Assembly: GCA_950295325.1 (NCBI GenBank)
Contig: OX485803.1
Coordinates: 51,289,554-51,353,553 of the forward strand
Reading direction: 5' to 3'
DNA from: Polytrichum commune
Lineage: Eukaryota; Streptophyta; Polytrichopsida; Polytrichales; Polytrichaceae
Length of the DNA: 64,000 nucleotides
In this document: one piece after another, positions 1-12,137 of the stretch
Layout of the letters: the number at the start of each line of letters is the position of its first letter
Numbering within the stretch: the stretch's first letter is position 1
The notes under the pieces: generated by a model
The model's database searches: none
What the model saw: only the letters and a program-made list of their open reading frames with translations
What the model was told of the DNA's origin: nothing
Position numbers and translations under genes: made by a program

Positions 1-3000
1 ACAAAGTTACGAGGTGTGATGGATGCCTTGCACCTGAAACATAAAGAGCTGACTGCAGAACGTGCTGCCACTAGAGACAATCGAGCCAAGGACCAGTCAG
101 AAATCAAACGGCTAGCTGGTGTGTAAGTTTACCTTCTTGGTTTGTGTATGGTTGGCATCAAATGTCTGTAGCTCAGATGGTGTTAGCATGAGCTTAAATA
201 TTTTCAGTGTACCTTTTTGTGCATCAAGAGTTACTTTGAAATCAAACTTGAAGCTGACCACACTAGAACACCCATTAAGGTCTGCAAGTAAGGTTAATAT
301 GCATGCGGTGCTCAAGTGCTGGAGTATTGACAATCACTTCATAGGTGAAACTCAAGAGCTGGTTTTGACTGATTTATATTTTAGTGTTGTTATTTTGGCC
401 TCCTCTGCAGCCTCTTCTGTCTGGTGGATGTGTTCTTCTGTTGTATTATAAACCTCAAATTTGGAATCCTACTCATTATCCTGTTTGAAGAAGTTTTGGG
501 TGCAGCTGTAAATTCAATAAGGACAAACATTAATGTTATGCCTGACATATTTATGAATTTTTTATTTATGTGTATATTTCTTACATTTCTTCTGCATTTA
601 TTCCAGGTGAGCTGGAGGAGACAGCAGCCGAGCTAGAAATGTGTAGAAGAAAGCTAGCAACCCTCCGTAGTCAGAAGGAATCTGCAGCAATGGCACCTCC
701 TACACCAGGTGCCACACTGCCTGGTGTAAAGATTGAAGGTGGAGACCGAGGCACAGGGGGTGAAAAGACCTCAAGAGAAAGCCGCGAACTTGAGGCTGCA
801 TTGGAAGAAGCAAAGGTACTTCAACTGGCAACTTCCTATCGTGTGGTCTGCATTTTGATAGGGACCAAAAGAATAGTCTTGCACATGGGAGGGACTTCCC
901 ATTTGTGTTCCTTCTTTGAAGGCCTAATATTTACTAAGAGTATCTTAGTTTAAGGAATTTTTGATATTTAGATTCTGTATGACCTTGACACATGTCTTAA
1001 GGGGTATGCTGAATCATGTTAATACATCTTCATATAGAGTGCTCCTGCAAAGGAAGTGCAAGGTATATCAATGTGCAATGATGCCTGTGCTGAAAATGGA
1101 AGGGCATCAAAAGGTGTGTGAAATGTGAAGTATCATATGTATTGCATGTTTCTTTTGCAGACTTGTTGCTGTAAATTTTCTTGTTCTGCGACTGCTCATC
1201 TTTTGGGTAATTGGTTACTCTCAATTGTAAGTCTTGTGGCATATTGATGCTGACTATTATGAGTATTTTTGTATGTAGACATTAGGTGCACGAAGACTCA
1301 GTGAATTGCAAGAGGCCCTGCAAACACAACTTGACCTTTCCCAAAAATTGCAGAGGATGCAGGTTAAGAATTTTTCTTTCTGTATTACATATTCCTCACT
1401 GTAAAGCTTGATGAATTTTGTTGTGTATGCGATATATGTGCTTATGGTACAATCCAGATGATGTCTTCCTTGAAATCTAACCTTGAAACACTTCTTCAGT
1501 CTTATAGGTTCCCATGAGTTTCTGCTTATTCTGACTTTGTGCACCTTGTCTCGACAGGATGCGTTGGTTGATGAACAGAGGATTTTGTCATCACGTCCTT
1601 ACTTGATTCTTAACGATCAGGTCCATTATCTAAAGAGTGAGGTTGAGCGGTATCGGGGTCTGGCAGACCAGTTACAGGTGTGTAGCCTGTGAACTATTTT
1701 TATAAGTCTTTATCACAAAGAAATAAATAAAGGTGTCAATGGCAGTTGAATGAAGGATGTTCTCTTCAACACATTGGGACCAGTTTATTTGCAAATGATT
1801 TCAAGTTTGTCCTGCACATTTTGTGTGGCAGCATAATTATTCCTTACACCATAGCTCCTGATGTTCCAAAATTTCTTACCCAATTTATTAGTCTGCTGGC
1901 TCTTTTAAATTTTTCAGAATCGTGGACCTCCTTTGGCTTTAGGCAGAGGGAATCTCTATGATGTACTAGGGTTCACTAACTTATTATGCCCTCTGTAGAG
2001 TGACCGTGATGCAATATCCCGACGAGAGAAGGAGGTGATGCTGAAAGCTGAGGCTGGTGATGCAGCTCGAAGGGCAAGTGCTATGGCAGATGCAAGAGCT
2101 GCAGACTTGGAGACCAAGTTGCAACAGTGCATGGCAGACCGGGATGCGTTGCAATTAAGATTAGAGGAAGCAAATCAATCTTCAGGTAAAGTCTTCACAG
2201 CTTTCTAAGTTTGTGTTTAAGCTCTGGGCTCACTGCAATAAGAGCATGTTGTTTGCAGCTCACTAAGAGGATGTCAGCCACTTAATTTAAATTGGGTGTC
2301 TCTCGATTTGTAGGAAGGAAGGAGACAGTCTCTGAATTGAAGGTCATGGTGTCAACACTTCACAAGGAGATGAGTATGATGCAAGTACAACTCACGAAAT
2401 ACAAAGAAGCAGCTTGTGAGGTTCACCAACTTCGTGCCAAGATTCACTCCTTGGCAGGAATCCTTGATAGAAAGGTGAGTTCATACATCTCAATGTCAGC
2501 TCACAACAGGGTTAGACTTATGGAAAGGTACGATTAGTGATGAACATGAAAGAAACGAATAACTTTCTGAGCACACCTGGCATGTCTTTTCTCATGATAA
2601 TCTCAAACTAAAACAAATCTGTAGATGTGAAGATGGTCAGACATTTGGTAAAGATAATATAAAGTGGCATTGGATTTTGCAGACAGATGAATGCAAAGAC
2701 CTTTTGGATCAGTGTACTGCTCAAGTTGCTGAAATAGCATCATTGAAAGATGAGGTATTAACTATGAACTAATTAGTGTCGAGGAATGTCTGGTGTAATG
2801 TTTTATTCATGTGTCAATATCAGTTTTCTACAGGAGTTGAATTGATTTAGGTCAATGTAAATTGATGTTTATTTTGCTTATCATCTGATTTTTTTTCCTC
2901 TTTTTCTTCTTTCGCTTTTTCCCCATTTTCCTTTTTCCTTTTACAGGTGCAAAATCTGCGGGATAGTGAGCAAGAATTGAAACTCATATTAGATATGTAT

Positions 3001-6000
3001 GAGAGGGAATCCACTGAATCCAGGTGTGTTGAAACGTTCTTTCTATTGCAATCACATATAACCACGATGGATGTGAGGATGTTCTAGTCAACACCACTAG
3101 AGGATGAAGCTTTCTCTTGCCTTTCTGATTTAAAGGAGGGATGTGCAGGAGCATGCTGGAGTTGCAGCAGGCCCAGTGTAGAGCAATGGCACAAGTGGAG
3201 CGAATGAAGAGAGCACTGGATGAACATAGCCTAGAGCTTCGTGTGAAAGCTGCTAATGAAGCGGAGGCAATATGCCAGCAAAGGCTTGCAGCTGCTGAAG
3301 CTGGGATTGCTGACCAACGCCAAAGACTAGATATTTCCGAAAGGTTTGGCCTCAAGCATCTTTAGTACAGAGCCTTGCATAGCGAAGTTTTTTGTAAATC
3401 TGTTGCATTATACTGCACCTTCTTGCTTCCCATGGGGTTCTCCTTCTCCTTGTAGTAGGAGGGCCCACATTTACAAGAGTTTTATGTATGATCATTTCTT
3501 ATGTGTGCTACAAGTCCTTCAGGTTTGAGATCCTGTTTTGTCATTTGTGCATTCTCCTGCACACAATTAGCCAGCTCCTTGTACATCATGAATGATCCCT
3601 TCTGCAATGAATCGGAAACAAGGACATGTGATAATGGCATAAATAGTCGCATGTTGAAAACGTTGGCAATGGTCTCCTTTTTGGGAAGGGTCTGTACTCA
3701 CATTATTTAATTATCCCTAGAAGAGGGTTATCTGTGCTGTAATAAGTCCTTGCTGTTACACGCAGTGCCCAAATATGTCTTTGCTTGTCTGAAATACTTT
3801 TACAGATGATTTTACCACTACAGCTGCTATGGTCTTCTGCTGCAGGACTGTCATGGAGCTAAGGGAGACATTGAAGTCTAAAAGCGAAGAAGGTGATGCT
3901 TATATTGCTGAAATTGAGGTCTGATTTCTCTCCATTCTTACCTTTGTACAAAATAACTTATGGCCTTCATTCAGTTGGTTATTATGCTCACAGGATAACT
4001 CTGTGTTCTCCATTCTCAAAAGGCCTTAGAACTGTTACTTTGTCCACTCCTTGTTGAGGGCATGGATAATGTCCTGCAATTCCTTTGGTTCAAATATAGC
4101 TTAACCTTCATATTGAACTGTTTAATGGTGTATTGTTCTTTGTAGCAATTCTACAAGTTATGTCTTCATCCGAGCATACTGCACTTCTTTCCTTCTTTCA
4201 TGTATCTTTCCTGATGGTTGACTGTCAGAAGTTGCAATAGCTTTGTACTTCATATAGCAACATTCATTTCCCATTCAGTTCTTATCATAGACTATGTAAC
4301 ATCTACTGTCTTCTGAACTACTATTAATTGGCCTTGATTGAAATAGACGATTGGGCAAGCATATGAGGAAATGCAAACACAAAATCTGAGGCTGCTAAAA
4401 CAGATCACAGAACGTGATGATTACAATACTCAGGTAAACATTCCATAACTTTCAACAACATCCTGAGAATGAATTTTTGTCTGAATCAAATGCACAGAAG
4501 TATCTGAAAAGGCTTTGTGATGTTTCTTCTATCTAAAGTGTAGAGTGGTGGAAAATTTGTCACCAATGTCTACAGAGCAAGTGGTAAATCGCTATTGCAA
4601 GTGATGGTGTGCTGTGATCTTCTGAAGCTAACAGTGCTCTTTTGTTTGTTTTCAGCTTGTTGCTGAGAGTTTGAAGGCCAAACAGCTGCAGACCTCACTC
4701 CAAGCAGAAAAGCAGATTCTTGCAAGTCGCATGCAACATGCAAATGCTGCAGCAGATCTGCACAAGCAGCGCGTAAGCCGCTTAGAAGATCAGGTATGAT
4801 AGTGTTGGGGTGACATCCGACTGTGCATTTGTCATATTTTTACCAAGGTATCTCGATGATGTTACAATATTCCGACACTTTTAAATTGCTGCAAATTTAG
4901 TTTGGCGTTGTTGTATGTCTATTTCAGAGTTATCCTCTGTTGTAACGAATGCTCTTCTCTGGAAGTGTAATTGACTCAATTTCTGACAGAGGTGTGTATG
5001 CAAAGTAGCCCTGGTAGTGGGTTACTAGTACTTTCATGCTTTGGTACGGTGTAATCTACAGGTCAGTTTCTAAACTGACATATTAACAAAAGTTCTGGTA
5101 GACGAGTCAGTCGAGTCCAATATTTATGTATATTCTTGTTATGCAGGCCAGATCATATGTAGACCAAATGGGAAAGATGATGGAGGAAAGCAGGCAACAC
5201 TCATCATCATTAGAGAATTTTAAGCGGAAGACAACTGAGACTGAGAAGGATCTTCTCTCCGCAAAGGCAGCACTTGAAGCTGCAACTAAAGGGGTTGAAG
5301 ATCGCGGTCATAGACTTGCTGAGGCTCAGGCTGCACTTGAAAAGGAGAGGTGAGTATTCATGACTTCTTTTGGGGGTGTAAATGAACATCTCTTTTGGTT
5401 ATAGAATGTGTCACATGTAAATAGAATATGCTGGGACATGCTAAAAATCGATTCTAGCTTTTGCTCAACATTAGTTAGAACCAAAGGCTCACCTCAGTAA
5501 CCAACTTGCTGTCATATTTGTTTTTTGTGGCCCAGATTTGAGAAGAGGAGGGTTCAAGAAGAGTTGGAGGCTTTGAATACTAAATTGACACGATTAAGCT
5601 CACATCATGAGGGTGGTCCTGCTGTAGAACTCCTGCAAGAGGAAATCAAAGGATACAAAACCATTATAAAGTGTGGTGTTTGTCATGATCGCAATAAGGA
5701 GGTATTGCTATGGACACACACAAATAGGTTCCCTTTTTGTTACCTTGCAGACAGCATTAACATATGTTATTTTATTGTATTCCTGTTCTTTTTCAGCATT
5801 CAGCAACCTACTTTTCATGCAAGCTTAATAATTTTCCAACCTGACCCTTTTCAACCTTGCTACATAATTCCAATGGCTACAATTCTCTATATGGTATCTT
5901 GGATCTCTTGTGAGGGATCTTGACATGCTCTTGAAGATGATTACTCAATCGTAAGTCTTACTGGTGACTGTTGGCTTTTTTGCAGGTGGTCATCACAAAA

Positions 6001-6117
6001 TGTTATCATTTGTTTTGCGGCCCTTGCATACAAAGGAATCTGGAGATTAGGCATCGGAAATGTCCTGCCTGCGGGGTTCCTTTTGGTCAAAGTGATGTCC
6101 GGAATGTCTACATCTGA
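1..6117 (+). CDS. HUB: HUB1/HUB2 (BRE1-like) histone H2B E3 ubiquitin ligase, 3' part of gene
   Basis: Partial at the left edge. Fifteen exons join in frame into about 673 C-terminal residues: 1-118, 607-815, 1279-1362, 1558-1677, 1999-2185, 2314-2474, 2683-2754, 2947-3023, 3149-3343, 3846-3918, 4347-4433, 4656-4793, 5147-5349, 5536-5701, 5986-6117 (TGA). Nearly all is charged coiled coil; the segment reading LDEHSLELRVKAANEAEA is typical of plant HUB proteins. The last two exons encode a C3HC4 RING (CGVC, then KCYHLFC, C-I-Q and CPAC) closed by a short FGQSDVRNVYI tail, as in plant HUBs. Known role of the family: nuclear E3 that monoubiquitinates histone H2B during transcription. The first junction is the least certain (donor at 119 or 121). 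The exon at 3149 uses the acceptor ending at 3148; nearer AG acceptors break the frame. HUB1 versus HUB2 orthology is not resolved. Confidence 0.92.
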
Positions 6118-7190
6118 AAAGATGGCATCTTTCGATTGATATCATTGTTTTTTCTTTACTTTTTGTTCTTTGTTTAAAATTTCTTCTGCTGTGAGGCTGG
6201 GTATCCACTTCATAACAGATCTGTGTACTTGGTCAGCTTAAGGTGCATTTGGAACAGCACTCTGAATTTGATGTTGAGCATATGAGATTGCTTGAAAGGT
6301 AGGAGTTGATGTCCTTTTCTAGAGTCTTGTAAAGTCTTAGGTTAAGTAGTGGTTACTCTCTTCCTCACTTGTTTCGGCTCACTCTGATGCCATTCCTTCC
6401 TGTAATTGTGAGACTGGTTTTGGTTCAATCACCTCAACAGATACTCAATTGTGACCATTATGAGACCACTTCTCAGTAAAGAAGGTTTGGAACAAGGCTA
6501 ACAGTGTAACTTATTTTGAGTTTCACATTCAAGAGTCGCGTATATGCTAACCTTTGTCTGTCCTAAGGAGTACTATGGGATTTTAGTCTTCGGAAACTGT
6601 ATGTCTGAGAGTTGGCTCACATTCTCACTGTTCCATGTTTCTTCTCTGAAATATGTCATGTGCCTTTCTAGTGCCATGTAGCTGAATATGGATGTATGAG
6701 AGGTACGCTCGTATGCACCAATTTCCTTGCATGGGATGGATATCAATGTGTGCAATGGCAATATCAAAACCAAGAAAAGTACAGTGCTTCAAGTAGACTC
6801 TCATATTCAGCGAGGAAATGCGGCTGCATCAACTGAAGTTTGCATATGTGACATGCTTTGTGAGTGTCTCCACTCACAAAGCCAAAACCAGGCATCTACC
6901 ATCGACTTTTTAAAACCTTTTAAAGCAACCCTAGGATGGTATGGACCAACCATATGTCCAAAAATGCCATTGTCCACTGATGATTATAGAGGTCTCGTCT
7001 CGGCATCACCAAGTTTGCAGTTCGAAGGCCCTTGAGAGAGGGCCTCTTTGATGTAAATGGTATGCAATGAGAATTTTTGATATATATGGACTTTAAAGGT
7101 GGGATGCGACATGTGGTCTTGCTATTAAAGAGCAAAAAAGCCAATAATTGTGATTTGTTTACGGCTCCATCAGTGGAGATGCTCTTAAGG
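6118..7190. other. 3' flank of HUB, no gene seen
   Basis: T-rich sequence directly after the HUB stop is probably 3' UTR for the first hundred or so bases. Beyond that I see only short open frames without homology or splice logic. No RNA gene or clear repeat was recognised. Confidence 0.5.
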
Positions 7191-7233
7191 ACATTGGGAG
7201 ATCACTACATAGAATGTAGTGATCTTCCAATGT
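7191..7233. repeat. Short near-perfect hairpin (19-bp stem, 5-nt loop)
   Basis: Bases 7191-7209 pair with 7215-7233 around the loop TAGAA, with a single G-T wobble in the stem. It could be the core of a small MITE or a folded RNA; the flanks show no extended pairing that I could see. Confidence 0.7.
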
Positions 7234-7950
7234 TTGAAATGTATGATATTCATACATTTAGGGTCATCATAAATATATAATTTCTCAGTTAGAAATTGGT
7301 TAGAAAGGTGGATACTCCAACTTCTCAGGAGAGCAAGCGTGAATGAAGATTCTCTTTTGTTCATTGATAGATAAGATGTGGAAATGGAGAGGAGACATAC
7401 CATTATTCAACACACAGATTGTGCTCCGTGGGCCTGAGAGTCTAAGAAGTCAAGTTTTGGCATCATACTTGCTTGATATCTAGTGGGAGTAGATTCAACA
7501 TGAGTTGGATTCACTCCCTCCATGTGAAACACCACCACTTGCGCATATTTGAAATAAAAAACCACCTCGCAAATTGTCCTTAATAAGAATAGAAACATAA
7601 TGCTTGCCATGGGTTGAATAATCTTATGGAAAGGAGATTGAGTTCAAGCAAGAAAAACTCTAGGGCTGATGGAACTTGGGTTTGGGTGTATTGGAGTTGT
7701 CAATAGGCACATGTTCTTTGCATAGGGTTCTTATGTCCACATATGAAATGTCCATTGTGTAGCACATCATAACATGGATTGAAAGATACTCTTAAATACT
7801 CCTCCAAATTTCTACGCATTAATTTGAAGGCACCAATTCTCCATGTGAAAGGCGGGGCATTTATATGGGGTACTTGGGCATTTCATAGAGGTGGACTGCA
7901 CCGATGGAGTCCTACCCTAAGTTTTAAGGGTTGAGGGCCCGCTCTGCCAA

Positions 7951-8731
7951 GCCATGACCCCATCGTATTCGAATTTTTTTGATCTTGACCGAAAATTGTT
8001 GCTTGCCCACCCGACCTCCGAAAAAATAAGTTGCCCTTGCATTCTTGAAGGCCGCTTGTCCACAAAACCCATAATGAGTGCACTTCACCTTCAAGGTCCA
8101 AAATCCAATATATATATGTTCACTTCCCCCTAGTTAATAAACAATTGATTGGGATTTCATTCCTAAAATGACATCGTCAATAAAGTATGCAATTAACTTG
8201 GAAGTAACAAATTACAAGATCCTCATTAGCATTGAGGACCTTATAGTTTATGTGACTTACCACTTGAAAGGGTCTTTGTCGTTCCAAAATGAAACTAAAA
8301 TTAGTGTGCTATTCTTAGTTTGTATACTTTATAATACTTTAGTTATTCCTTCTACTTACACAAGTATTCATACACATTCAAACTAATTAAATGTGATTAA
8401 AATTAAACAAGCCTAACTAAATAAAAAAATTATGTCAGACAAAGTTATTAAGCCTAATTAACTCTAAAATAGGCTTACTTGAATTAATTATGATTCAATT
8501 CATATTTAATTCTCTTGTCTTAATGTAATTCTAATCAATTGCTTATTAACTAGGGGGAAGTGAACATATATATTGGGTTTTGAACCTTGAAGGTGAAGTG
8601 CACTCAATATGGGTTTTGTGAACAAGCGGCCTTCAAAAAAATGCAAGGGCATATTTTTTTTTGGAAGTCAGGCGGAGCAGGCAACATTTTTGGTCAGGAT
8701 CATGAAATTTGGAATATGATGGGGTCATGAC
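7951..8731. repeat. Large inverted repeat (about 200-bp arms, 382-bp AT-rich loop)
   Basis: The left arm (7951-8150) and right arm (8533-8731) are diverged reverse complements. Shared blocks include the inner edge CCCCCTAGTTAATAA and the block GAAGGCCGCTTG. The spacer is AT-rich. Similarity fades outside the arms and I found no clear target duplication. It may be a foldback element or two opposed copies of one repeat; a transcript would form long dsRNA. Confidence 0.7.
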
Positions 8732-9126
8732 TTGACATTGTGGGGCCCATGTAGCTTGGCATGAGCTCTAGCTCCATCCGGATTTTAAGCAAGGCAAGGC
8801 CCCGAGTTACATGTTGGGCATTTCACAAATGAAAGGTCTACCCCTTAAGTCCGAGGCCTTCATTTCCAAAAAAAGCCCACCCTTTAGGGTCTTATCCTAT
8901 ATATTTAATGTTGTAATCAATCTATATAAAGCATTATGAACAACTGTGTAGCACACCGGACAATGACAAGTGACTGGAGGCTATGAGACCAATTTAAAAT
9001 TTGAAACAAATTTATATTGTATTACAAATCAAGTAAACATAGGAGGCCCAAGGGGGGGGGGGTACTGAACAACCTTTTTGAACTCCATCTCCTTTAGGCC
9101 CTCCAATTAGGGAGATCTAAGACTTA
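8732..9126. other. Intergenic spacer with an 11-G run
   Basis: No gene or RNA seen. A homopolymer of eleven G lies at 9052-9062, a place where length variation or sequencing error would be expected. Confidence 0.5.
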
Positions 9127-9998
9127 GGGCTGGTTCACACGGGGTCCCAAGTCCTAGTCTCAAGTATGACATGGATGCCTACATGGCAACACGTTTTGGA
9201 GGTGAGGCTCCCATGGGTGGACTCTTCTAACCATGTACAAACTAATGTGAGTGTAAGAAGGGGTATTATTTGAGGCAATGACATACATAGTATACATAAG
9301 GGAGAGGTATTATTTTTCCCTAGTGTGTACATCTAGAAAGGCTATTAATGTTTTTTGAAGCAAAGGTAGATGTACAAAAGGGGGCCCTAAGGTTTAGAGA
9401 AAACATTGACAATAGATGTGTTAGTTCCATCTAATTCACATTTTCATTCATTGTTGTCATATTGAGTTTTTTGGCCTTTGGATTGTGGCTAACTTATTAT
9501 GCTCTTGTCTTTGTTTGTTTGATATAATCGTTGAGTTACATGCTATGGATGAAAAAACATTCAATGACTTTCTCATTAGAAAGTCATTTATATTTTGTAT
9601 ATGTAGTGGAGGCCATTTTCACATTAAATTGAAAAGCTTTGTATAAATACATGAGTTCATATTCTAGTGTGCCATTAGTACGTATACATTTGTTTTTCTT
9701 TATAAACTTCTTGTATATAGGGAGTCTAATTTCATAGTGACCCACGTACATCATCTAGGTTTGCAATGAAGAGTTTAGCCCCCAAGGTGAGGCTTGGGAC
9801 TTATGTTGACAGTTGGGTCAAGCCAAAAGCTAGACCCAATTCTCAACGCATGTCCCATGAATATTTTTACCTAGAATAATCACGATCCACTTTTAATAAT
9901 AATTTTAAAAGCTTCTTGAGGCTCAAAATTTGGGACTTTGCCTCCATGTTGTGGCTTGCCAACACGAGTGGGACTTGGGTCCCGATGTGAACCGACCT
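9127..9998. mobile_element. TIR element, PIF/Harbinger-like, TTA target duplication
   Basis: About 872 bp. The left end GGGCTGGTTCACAC is matched, in inverted form and with some mismatches, by the right end GTGAACCGACCT; the match continues inward through GGGTCCCAAGTCC-like sequence. TTA flanks both ends (9124-9126 and 9999-10001). A TWA duplication with a GGGC start is typical of Harbinger/Tourist-type elements. No transposase frame is present, so it looks non-autonomous. Confidence 0.65.
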
Positions 9999-10154
9999 TT
10001 AGATTGAGGATGGGCAAGATGAATGGTTTTACTCTAGGGAAGTCATCCTCTTCTCCAATTCTAGAATGCCAGATTATTATGGAGAAGTGTCAGTTGGAAA
10101 TAAGTGCAACTACTCACATAAATTACCATAAACTTAGAAGGTAGAATGTCCTTA

Positions 10155-11268
10155 GGGTGAGTTTCCATGTAGGCCGCTCGCCCATTATGACATGCTTGAT
10201 TTTTTGTGCCCGAGGTGGGCAAATTAGGAGGCGGCATGTGGCTGTGAGGTGCCGACAAACTTGTAATGTGGGTGTTCTATTATGGGAAAACCAACTTGGA
10301 AACATTTTATCTTGCATGTGACCACTTTAGAGACACGACACAACCAATATTGGCATTATACTTGGTTTTCATTGGCAAATGACCCATGTAGAATATGCTA
10401 ACATTGAATGTTGTCCACTTACACAACATTGAATGATAAAAGAGTTCCCCCTATAACACCACATTGGGAAGTATAGAATCTTTCATTTTAAAGCCTAGAT
10501 CAACACCTTCCTCAACTTCAAATTCAATGATTTCAAATTATTTGGTCCTGATTCGCAATTACTAACTTGCTCAAGCTTCTAATGCTTGAATCCTTTGGCT
10601 GGATAATCTCATAAAGCTAGAGGTGTCCACATCAGCCTCATCTACCTTATGCTACATTTGAGTGTCATGCATTTGAGTGTCATTTTAGATCAATTGGGAA
10701 TCATTTGCACATAAGGATCAACATAAAACATGTTTAGGATATGCTGCTCTTAAACCGTGGAAGTGACAAATGTCAAACATGCATTTGTGAAGCGGTTCCA
10801 CTGTAAACCAATTGAGAGTTCACTCCCATATTTGAATTATTCCCAAAAATAACTAACTTTGTTGAATCAAAATTATCCATGTGGTAAGACATAGCAAACT
10901 TGAACATGAACAACATGAATAGTTGAAACAATCCAAAAACCATATGAACTGGTGTCAAAGGGATCAGAGCAAACTGTTCATGACCAAATTATGGTCACAT
11001 CGGACATTAGGAATTTAGCTACAAGTTCCGGTCACCAAAGGATTAAGACCAGTTAAAGACTCAAGAGAACCAACGTTGGTCTAGAATTCCATCCTTAATA
11101 ACTAGGAGGAGGAGGTTAATAAGTAAGACCGGATTTGAGAAAGATGGGAGTAGCTACAGTAGTGGCACATACAAACTCTACCCCACTAGAGTCCCTCCAC
11201 ATTTAAGCGGGTTTGCCCTTATTCACACTAGAATCTAGTGGGCAAGCGGCCTACATGGAAACTCACCC
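10155..11268. mobile_element. Second TIR element, PIF/Harbinger-like, TTA target duplication
   Basis: About 1114 bp. The ends GGGTGAGTTTCCATGTAGGC and its reverse complement (ending at 11268) form a near-perfect TIR of roughly 30 bp. TTA is duplicated at 10152-10154 and 11269-11271. The TIR differs in sequence from the 9127 element but the organisation is the same. No transposase coding sequence was seen. Confidence 0.72.
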
Positions 11269-11430
11269 TTAAAATGTGAGAAGGGATATTTTCATCATCT
11301 GTACTATTGAAGGCGGGATAACTTAATTCAGACATAAGAACTTAAGCTGCTAACTCTGCAGACCTAATTACAACATTCCCTTTGGGGACGCAGAAGTCGC
11401 GGAAATGATTCTCATTTTGCTTCAATGCTT

Positions 11431-11520
11431 CAGAAGAAGAATGCAAATGCATCAAACGAATCATTCTTTTATTCATTCAGAAGAATGATGCATTTGCATT
11501 CTTGTATTGATTCTTCTGAT
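11431..11520. repeat. Overlapping alternative hairpins
   Basis: Bases 11439-11454 are the perfect reverse complement of 11486-11501. Inside this, 11461-11468 pairs with 11481-11488, and outer CAGAAGAA/TTCTTCTG blocks extend the pairing. Several nested foldings are possible. It lies about 600 bases upstream of the dynein start codon. Confidence 0.6.
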
Positions 11521-11654
11521 CAGCGCATGAATGACAGGACTAATTCCATCATGCTTTCTCAGTGCATTCTGCCTCGGTTGATTCCACAGTTGGGAGATGA
11601 TTAGGTCGCCACAACTGCAATGTGCATACAATTAACCATTTTGCAAGAAATTGA

Positions 11655-12137
11655 TGCACTTGGATAATCACCTACCTGCGCGCACCACCTTGACATTAAG
11701 AAAACATGAAAAAAGAACATGGAGAGTGCGATTGATCATCGCAAGATGAGATCAAGTTTGACATGTTTGTCATCAGCTTCCTGCACTGCGACAATAGCAG
11801 CAGCACTCACGTGCATGTACTTGGATTCTTAGAGGCGAGAAACTTTGATGATGCAAGCATTGTGGAATTGATGCACTTATCAAGAGAGCATTGAAAGTAC
11901 ATGTAGGTGATTATCGCAAGGTGCGGTCTAGTTTGACGTCTTTGTCAGCATCCTGCACTGCTACGATAGCAGCAGCACTCATGTGCATGTAATTGGATTG
12001 TTACAGGCGACAGGTTTTGGTGGTGCAAGCATTAATGTGCAAGAATTGATTTTGCACTTGGATTACCTTCGTCTACCTGCACCATACGCATCACCTTGAC
12101 ATACATACATCAAGATCAAAACATGGAAAAGAAGATG
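11655..12137. repeat. Nested duplication (A-B-B'-A') upstream of the dynein start
   Basis: About 140 bp at 11740-11882 recurs as a diverged direct copy at 11908-12050 (shared core ATAGCAGCAGCACTCA). Flanking it, about 80 bp at 11655-11735 recurs at 12052-12137, the last copy running through the dynein start codon. This is the likely promoter/5' UTR area. Transcription start and TATA box cannot be assigned from sequence. Confidence 0.65.

Noticed and set aside
3136-3160. Apparent frameshift in the HUB gene
   Set aside because: Using the nearest AG acceptor breaks the frame, but the acceptor ending at 3148 restores it and gives the segment length expected from plant HUB proteins.
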